A stretch of DNA of 64,000 nt from Flavobacterium potami (GTDB lineage: Bacteria; Bacteroidota; Bacteroidia; Flavobacteriales; Flavobacteriaceae): assembly GCF_020026915.1 (NCBI RefSeq), contig NZ_JAINUY010000003.1, positions 558,001-622,000 on the forward strand, read 5' to 3'. The notes under the pieces are model-generated. The model was not told where the DNA came from. It did not search any database and saw only the letters and a list, made by a program, of their open reading frames with translations. How positions within the stretch are numbered: the first letter of the stretch is position 1; each line of letters starts with the position of its first letter. Of the stretch, positions 59,597-64,000 are shown one piece after another. Made by a program: the position numbers and the translations under genes.

Positions 59597-60229
59597 ATGG
59601 CCTTAATAGATGCACTAAAGTGGCGTTACGCTACAAAAAAAATGAACGGACAAGCTGTTCCGCAAGAAAAAGTAGATTACATTCTTGAAGCTGCAAAACT
59701 AGCTCCTTCTTCTTCAGGATTACAACCATACAAAGTATTTGTTGTTACGAATCCAGAATTAAAAGAAAAATTAAGAGCCGTAAGTTTCGATCAAAGTCAG
59801 GTTACAGAAGCTTCTCACGTTTTAGTTTGGGCAGCTTGGGATGGTTACAGCATTGACAAAATCTCTTCTGTTTTTGAAAGAACTACAACAGAAAGAGGAA
59901 TTCCTGCAAGTGCAATGGACGAATACAAACAAAGACTTTGGGGAATGTACGAGCCACTTGGACAAGAATGGCACGCCAATCATGCTGCAAAACAAGCTTA
60001 CATTTCTTTTGGTTTAGCTATTGCAGCTGCTGCAGAAAAAGAAGTAGACACCACTCCAATGGAAGGTTTTATTCCTGCTGAAGTAGATAAATTGTTAGGT
60101 TTAAATGAACTTGGACTTAAAAGTGTTTTGATTTTACCACTTGGCTACAGAGATGAAGCAAACGACTGGCTGGTAAATCTAAAAAAGGTAAGAACACCGC
60201 AAGCTGACTTTATTACAGAAATCAAATAA
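59597..60229 (+). CDS. NAD(P)H-dependent nitroreductase/oxidoreductase (FMN)
   Basis: The 210-aa protein has nitroreductase features: ALKWRYATKKMNGQAVPQEK, LEAAKLAPSSSGLQPYKVFV with the FMN-binding Ser-Ser-Gly-Leu-Gln, AYISFGLAIAAAAEKEVDTT, and GLKSVLILPLGYRDEANDW. It resembles NfnB/DrgA-type enzymes, which reduce nitroaromatics or quinones. It is divergent from an HxlR regulator and followed by a strong terminator. Confidence 0.9.
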   Translation: MALIDALKWRYATKKMNGQAVPQEKVDYILEAAKLAPSSSGLQPYKVFVVTNPELKEKLRAVSFDQSQVTEASHVLVWAAWDGYSIDKISSVFERTTTERGIPASAMDEYKQRLWGMYEPLGQEWHANHAAKQAYISFGLAIAAAAEKEVDTTPMEGFIPAEVDKLLGLNELGLKSVLILPLGYRDEANDWLVNLKKVRTPQADFITEIK

Positions 60230-60257
60230 GAAAATAGATTTTTTTATTTTTTATAAA

Positions 60258-60299
60258 TGCTCCTGAAATTGCTGACAATGCTTTTTCAGGAGCATTTTT
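60258..60299 (+). terminator. Rho-independent terminator after the nitroreductase gene
   Basis: TGCTCCTGAAA (60258-60268) and TTTCAGGAGCA (60284-60294) pair perfectly, followed by TTTTTC. It lies 28 bp after the stop codon. Confidence 0.9.
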
Positions 60300-60500
60300 C
60301 TATTTTAAAAAATTCATTTTCAGTTCATTTATATTTCAATTCAGCAAACTCAAAAAACACATTCTATTTTCTAGATGATTTTTTAACAGTTCTAATAAAA
60401 AATAGGTACACAAAGCGGATAATTATATAATATGTTATAAGTAATTTTGCGCAATCCAAAACAATTCAATCATATTTACAACAAATTAAAATCCTACATT

Positions 60501-60878
60501 ATGTCAGATTTTTTAACTCAATTTGGTGAAGACCTAAAGAAAAACGTCCCTGGTTTTATAGCTGTTTCTGTAGCTGAAATTGCAAGCGGTATGTCATACT
60601 ATTCACAATCAGTTGTTGCAGATTTTGATCCTGAATTAGCATCGGCTTATAATCTTGAAGTGGTTAAAGCAAAAATGAATGCTATTAAGGCTCTAAACCT
60701 ACAAGGACAGGTTGTTGACAACATTATGATCACGCTTAGCACGCAAATGCACATTATCGATGTATCTGACAATCAGCAGTATTTTATTTATTTAGCGGTA
60801 GATTCTACTAAAGCTAATTTAGGTATGACAAAATCTATCTTAAATAAATACAAGAAAGAAATCGCAACAAAATTGTAA
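60501..60878 (+). CDS. Roadblock/LC7-like small protein
   Basis: The 125-aa soluble protein looks like the Roadblock/LC7 fold: VPGFIAVSVAEIASGMSYYS (strand-turn), AYNLEVVKAKMNAIKALNL (helix), IMITLSTQMHIIDVSDNQQY then FIYLAVDSTKANLGMTKSIL (strands and last helix). Bacterial members pair with small GTPases (MglB type) or act in chemosensory arrays. No GTPase gene is adjacent here. The ATG at 60501 is the natural start; an upstream one adds a basic, unrelated 18-aa tail. The fold assignment is by pattern only. Confidence 0.6.
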   Translation: MSDFLTQFGEDLKKNVPGFIAVSVAEIASGMSYYSQSVVADFDPELASAYNLEVVKAKMNAIKALNLQGQVVDNIMITLSTQMHIIDVSDNQQYFIYLAVDSTKANLGMTKSILNKYKKEIATKL

Positions 60879-61001
60879 TACCTGTAATTTTTTGCCCCTT
60901 GAAGAGGAATATTCTATATTGAATGTTTCTCTTTATTTTTTTACAACAGTTTCAAACTTCTCTAAAATTTCTATATTTAGAAACTGAAAAGAACTGTTTA
61001 A

Positions 61002-61454
61002 ATGGAACTACGCGCCTATTTCGAAAAATATCCAGACGAAGCCACTTGTATTGAAGAACTCAAGAACAAGCGCTTACAAAATGGTTTAATTTGCAAAAAA
61101 TGCAATCACGATCAGCATTCTTTCAGAAGAAACGATTTGAAATTTCAATGTCGAAAATGCGGCAGTAGAATTAGTCTTAGATCAGGAACTGTCATGGAAA
61201 ATTCGAATCTTCCTATTCGCTACTGGATGATCTGCATTGAATTAATGACTTTGACACATCGAAAAATGCCAATTCTCAAAATCCAATATTTATTAGGACA
61301 CAAACGCTACGAACCCATCTGGCTGATGGTGCAAAAAATTCGTTTGGTCATGAAAATTAGAGACGATAAATACCGATTAAGGGCTTATTCTGAATTTGAT
61401 CCTGAATTCCTTCAAAAAATAGATAAATTGGCTTTGAAGAAGAAAGAGAAATAA
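61002..61454 (+). CDS. IS1595-type transposase zinc-ribbon protein without DDE domain
   Basis: The 150-aa protein has a zinc ribbon with Cys31, Cys34, Cys50 and Cys53 (ICKKCNHDQ ... FQCRKCGSRI) and a following helical region (NSNLPIRYWMICIELMTLTH, LLGHKRYEPIWLMVQKIRLV), like the N-terminal part of IS1595-family transposases. The DDE nuclease (about 150-200 more residues) is absent, and the frame ends cleanly in KKKEK. It is either a decayed transposase or a domesticated DNA-binding protein. No terminal inverted repeats were identified. A heptamer array starts just after the stop. Confidence 0.75.
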   Translation: MELRAYFEKYPDEATCIEELKNKRLQNGLICKKCNHDQHSFRRNDLKFQCRKCGSRISLRSGTVMENSNLPIRYWMICIELMTLTHRKMPILKIQYLLGHKRYEPIWLMVQKIRLVMKIRDDKYRLRAYSEFDPEFLQKIDKLALKKKEK

Positions 61455-61455
61455 T

Positions 61456-61758
61456 GGTTAATTGTTAATTGTTGATGGTTTATGGTTGATGGTTGATGGT
61501 TGATGGTTGATGGTTGGTGGTTGATTGTTAATTGTTAATTGTTAGTGGTGCTTTACTTGAAAAAAATATAGACAAACAAAAAAGCCACAGATTAGAAGAT
61601 TTAAATGATTTTAAAATCAGTGTTAATCTTTTAATCTGTGGCTTTCAATTTATTGATAAAGAACTTAGCAGGCTTCGACTTCGCTCAGCCTGACAGTTAA
61701 TAATTAATCATAACAATTAACAATTAACAATTAACAATTAACAATTAACAATTATCAA
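61456..61758. repeat. Facing heptamer arrays (TTAATTG/TTGATGG versus CAATTAA) around two palindromic elements
   Basis: From about 61461 to 61548 heptamers TTAATTG, TTGATGG, TTTATGG and TTGGTGG repeat about 13 times, and from about 61702 to 61752 CAATTAA repeats six to seven times, the reverse complement of TTAATTG. Between them lie a perfect 14-bp stem (61581-61594 with 61632-61645; AAAGCCACAGATTA) and a GGCTTCGACTTCGCTCAGCC then TGACA word (61671-61695) with GGCT/AGCC ends. The whole convergent gap is thus a nested inverted structure with no gene. Confidence 0.88.
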
Positions 61759-62310
61759 TTATTTCTTTTTGTTCTTTTTTGCTTTAGTTCTTTTCGCTTT
61801 CTTTTTAGCGATTTTTTTAGCTTTAGCTTTATCTTTTGCTTTTTTAGCTTTTGCTTTCTTTTTAGCTTTTGCTTTTAGTTTTGCTTTTTTAGCCTTTTCT
61901 TTTTTAGCATCTTTAGCTTTTTCTTTTCTTTTAGCTACTGCTTTTTTCTTTTTCAATTTTTCTTTTTTCTCAGCTAACTGTTTTTTCTCTTTTTCCTTCA
62001 TCTTTTTCTTCTTATCGTTTTTAGACTTATCTTCTTTTGCTTCTGTGGCTTCTTCTTCTGATGAAACTACTTCTTCTACTTCTTCAGCAACTTCTTGTTC
62101 TTCTTCCTTCACCTCTTCTACAGCTACAGTTTCTTTAGCTACTGTTTTTCTCGGAGCCCGTTTTGGTTTTGGTTGAGATTCTGGAGTTTCAGTTGCAACT
62201 GATTCCGTTTCTTGATTCTGAGCGGTATTTTGCTCGTTTTCATCAGTAGAGATAACCGGGTTTGTATTTACCTCCTGATCGATTTCATTAGTAAGCACTT
62301 CTTCTGCCAT
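61759..62310 (-). CDS. Low-complexity Lys/Ala-rich protein, histone H1-like C-terminus
   Basis: The 183-aa protein has an acidic N-terminal half (about 1-95, rich in Glu, Thr and Gln: EEVKEEEQEVAEEVEEVVSS) and an extremely basic C-terminal half (about 96-183) of Lys with Ala and Glu, such as KAKLKAKAKKKAKAKKAKDK. The overall layout resembles bacterial histone H1-like proteins (AlgP-like tails). It could bind DNA or RNA through the tail, with the acidic half masking it (inference). The repetitive codons make tract-length changes likely. The opposite strand shows a Phe/Leu/Ser shadow frame that is not a gene. Confidence 0.75.
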   Translation of the reverse strand: MAEEVLTNEIDQEVNTNPVISTDENEQNTAQNQETESVATETPESQPKPKRAPRKTVAKETVAVEEVKEEEQEVAEEVEEVVSSEEEATEAKEDKSKNDKKKKMKEKEKKQLAEKKEKLKKKKAVAKRKEKAKDAKKEKAKKAKLKAKAKKKAKAKKAKDKAKAKKIAKKKAKRTKAKKNKKK

Positions 62311-62650
62311 TATTGTGTTAATTTTAAGAAATTGATTAAATTAATTTTGAATATTGCTAATTTTCAATGTTATTAAATCATTAAATTAACATCAAAAAAT
62401 AATAAACAAAGATAAATTGAAAAACCTATTCGCCAATGTTAAGTTTTTCATTACAGCAAAAAACACGACATAAAACACTAAAAAACAATCAATTACCCAA
62501 TGTTAAGTTTTTACTTCGTAATTTTTCATAAATTCAGATGCTTTTCTGAGCCATTAGAACGGCTTCTAATTTTAGCGAAATAATAGTTCCTTTTGAAAAA
62601 AATCGCCTTAAATTCGTTGAAAAACGTTTCATAAATCAGTTTTCTTTAGC
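62311..62650. promoter_or_regulatory. Divergent regulatory gap with a 16-bp direct repeat
   Basis: CCAATGTTAAGTTTTT occurs exactly at 62433-62448 and again at 62497-62512, 64 bp apart, with a related TTCAATGTTATTAAATC near 62362. The gap separates the Lys-rich gene (-) and the AraC-family gene (+). The repeat could be a regulator site, for example for the AraC protein itself. Nothing else is recognisable. Confidence 0.55.
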
Positions 62651-63409
62651 ATGCACGAGAAATTAGAATACAAATCCATTCAACCCGATCAAAGCCTTTC
62701 TGACTTTGTGGATAGTTTTTGGTGCATGAAAAACAATTCTGACGAAAATTTAGAAACAATTGGCTTGCCTGACGGAAGAATCGATTTATCCTTAATTCAA
62801 ACCAAGGAAAATGCATTTCAAATTAGACTCTTAGGTTTAGGAACCAAACAATATGAAAAAGGTATAATTCCAGCCAACAGCCTGACCTTTGTCATCAGTT
62901 TTAAACTTCCTGCCATTGAATACGTTTTTCACGAAAGCATTGCTGCACTTTTAAATTCAGGAAAAATAGTAGAAAACTACTTTTGGAACTTCAACAAAAC
63001 CGATTTGGAAAATTTTGAACTGTTCTGCGAAAAAGCTTCACTAAAAATTCAGTCTCAACTAACAAAAGAAGTAGATATTCGAAAACAAAAACTATTCAGA
63101 CTACTTTATGAAACACACGGAGCTTTGAGCGTTAAAGAATTTTCAGAACAATCCAATTGGAGCAGCCGCCAAATAAACCGTTATTTTCAGCAGTATTTTG
63201 GAATTTCATTAAAAGAATATTCTTCAATTCTTCGTTTTCGTGCTTCATTGGAGCATATTGCAAAAGGAAAACTATTTCCTGAAGAAAATTTTTCAGACCA
63301 AACCCATTTCATTAAAGAAATCAAAAAAATATCAGGCTCTCTTCCTAAAGAATTGTTTCAAAACAAAAACGACCGATTTATACTATTATCGGCTCTTTCC
63401 TCTAAATAA
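62651..63409 (+). CDS. AraC-family transcriptional regulator
   Basis: The 252-aa protein has an N-terminal sensing domain of the DUF6597 type (SLSDFVDSFWCMKNN, LPDGRIDLSLIQTKENAFQI) and a C-terminal AraC helix-turn-helix: GALSVKEFSEQSNWSSRQIN then RYFQQYFGISLKEYSSILRF, the second helix-turn-helix near NFSDQTHFIKEIKKISGSLP. It is the gene before the FAD monooxygenase (31-bp gap), so it may control it. The last ~15 residues are ordinary tail. Confidence 0.88.
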   Translation: MHEKLEYKSIQPDQSLSDFVDSFWCMKNNSDENLETIGLPDGRIDLSLIQTKENAFQIRLLGLGTKQYEKGIIPANSLTFVISFKLPAIEYVFHESIAALLNSGKIVENYFWNFNKTDLENFELFCEKASLKIQSQLTKEVDIRKQKLFRLLYETHGALSVKEFSEQSNWSSRQINRYFQQYFGISLKEYSSILRFRASLEHIAKGKLFPEENFSDQTHFIKEIKKISGSLPKELFQNKNDRFILLSALSSK

Positions 63410-63440
63410 TTTTGTCGCATAGATTTTAAAACAAAAAACT

Positions 63441-64000
63441 ATGCTTTTAGAAAACAAACAAGTCGCTATAATCGGTGGCGGAATGGGCGGTTTACTTCTA
63501 GCCCGCCTTTTACAAATGCAAAATGTAAATGTAAAAGTTTTTGAACGAGATACAAATGATGAAGTTCGCATTCAGGGCTCTCCTTTGGATCTACATGAAG
63601 ATTCTGGTTTAAAAGCCATGATAAATGCTGGTTTAGAAAAAGAATTTTACTCCAACATTAGTCCAAACGCAAGTAAAGCAAGAATTCTTAATAAAGATTT
63701 CGAATTGAAATTTGATGAACATTTAGATTCAAATACAGACTCAATATCAATATCAATGTCAAATTCAAAATCAAAATCAAAATCAAAATCAAAATCAAAA
63801 CAAAATTCAATCGACAATTCACTTCAGGATATCTCGAAACCTCGTCCGGAAATTGACCGTTCAGTACTTCGAAATATTTTACTGCAATCGCTTCTACCCG
63901 AAACGATTATCTGGGACAGTTATTTTCTTTCTATGGAAAAAGAAAACAAAGGCTGGCGATTGCATTTTAAAAATGAAACTAATTTTTATGCTGATTTAGT
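63441..64000 (+). CDS. FAD-dependent monooxygenase, TetX-like, 3' end missing, with an in-frame hexamer repeat
   Basis: The frame is open from 63441 to the end (186 codons visible; relatives have about 380). It shows VAIIGGGMGGLLLARLLQMQ (Rossmann GxGxxG), VFERD, IQGSPLDLHEDSGLKAM and RPEIDRSVLRNILLQSLLPE, with spacing and words strongly like Tet(X) (GTLDLH, DLRAILLNSL). TCA-AAA hexamers in residues 101-120 encode SISISMSNSKSKSKSKSKSK, in a position where relatives have a short loop between FAD-domain strands. The gene is otherwise intact as far as visible. Substrate unknown; relatives hydroxylate tetracyclines or other aromatics. It follows an AraC gene. Confidence 0.85.
   Translation, partial: MLLENKQVAIIGGGMGGLLLARLLQMQNVNVKVFERDTNDEVRIQGSPLDLHEDSGLKAMINAGLEKEFYSNISPNASKARILNKDFELKFDEHLDSNTDSISISMSNSKSKSKSKSKSKQNSIDNSLQDISKPRPEIDRSVLRNILLQSLLPETIIWDSYFLSMEKENKGWRLHFKNETNFYADL
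63741..63800 (+). repeat. Hexanucleotide tandem repeat (TCAAAA) inside the FAD monooxygenase gene
   Basis: Ten units of TCA-NNN run without interruption: ATA, ATA, ATG, AAT, then six AAA. The last six are perfect TCAAAA copies (63765-63800). The unit is a multiple of three, so gain or loss of copies keeps the frame. Confidence 0.95.

Noticed and set aside
61456..61758. Possible CRISPR array because of repeated short units
   Set aside because: Units are 7 bp with no spacers; no cas genes are present. It is a tandem repeat.
61769..62176. 135-codon plus-strand frame rich in Phe, Leu and Ser that looks like a membrane protein
   Set aside because: It is the antisense of the Lys/Ala-rich gene: TTT/CTT codons opposite AAA/AAG. 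The minus frame has a normal start and a sensible acidic N-terminus.
63240..63571. Small frames at the AraC / FAD monooxygenase junction
   Set aside because: They are out-of-frame shadows of the AraC C-terminus and the antisense of the monooxygenase N-terminus.

Overview
The window looks like chromosome from a member of the Bacteroidota, most probably Flavobacterium. The evidence is low GC, intergenic DNA close to pure A/T, absence of Shine-Dalgarno sequences before good start codons, promoter elements of the TTG / TAnnTTTG type, and a typical gene set: ElaA, TlpA-type thioredoxins, YaiO barrel, two-component propeller lipoprotein, NtrY-type kinase, bacteriophytochrome, and a type III PKS with its own acyl-carrier machinery. 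No tRNA, rRNA, CRISPR array or intact insertion sequence was seen.

Layout. 1-3440 is the 3' end of a biosynthetic operon: type III polyketide synthase (5' cut by the window edge), FabZ-like dehydratase, ketosynthase, ACP and phosphopantetheinyl transferase, all overlapping or nearly so. 3883-6396 encodes a large repeat-containing lipoprotein. 6400-11130 is an AT-rich accessory island: a small conserved protein, a stand-alone reverse transcriptase (535 aa, GIPQG and YSDD motifs, no intron or retron parts recognised), a 413-bp gene-free upstream gap that could hold a structured RNA, and a divergent 457-aa protein with an internal duplication. 11132-17648 is housekeeping: nitronate monooxygenase, CaCA/ChaA-type antiporter, and the oxidative pentose-phosphate operon gnd-zwf-pgl. 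17773-20983 holds small secreted or hypothetical proteins. 21212-27216 is a complete tripartite RND efflux set (adaptor, pump, outer-membrane factor). 27370-33582 holds regulators, GNAT enzymes and small exporters, plus a divergent pair made of a membrane-anchored winged-helix regulator and a propeller lipoprotein. 33900-36777 is a heme oxygenase-bacteriophytochrome operon. 36878-40173 is a broken locus: an NtrY-like kinase, only the C-terminal Fis domain of its NtrC-like partner, and, joined head to head, an ABC permease lacking its N-terminus. 40510-44748 holds a Crp-like regulator, an isolated ilvD, Lrp and a DMT exporter. 44750-50653 is an envelope/exopolysaccharide-type operon (hybrid kinase, receiver protein, YaiO barrel, HEAT membrane protein, GT2 synthase). 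50920-57999 holds an antiporter, a redoxin and hypotheticals. 58124-64000 holds GNAT-MarR, HxlR-nitroreductase, a Roadblock-like protein, a DDE-less IS1595-type zinc-ribbon protein, a Lys/Ala-rich histone-H1-like protein, and AraC with a TetX-like FAD monooxygenase that runs off the end.

The intergenic DNA is rich in repeats. Junctions of convergent genes carry short tandem arrays, mostly heptamers, sometimes as facing inverted arrays. Three other palindromic families recur: (i) TTTCACGCAGATT / AATCTGCGTGAAA hairpins, (ii) a roughly 75-200 bp element ending in AACACATAGAAACATAG, and (iii) CTTTGCG-rich hairpins.

Best candidates for something new: the reverse-transcriptase island with its possible upstream RNA and the 457-aa divergent protein; the heptamer inverted arrays at convergent junctions; the chimeric regulator/permease junction near 38379-38400; the hexanucleotide tract inside the TetX-like gene; and the kinase-to-synthase envelope operon. 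All functions are inferred from sequence reading; no database search was possible.
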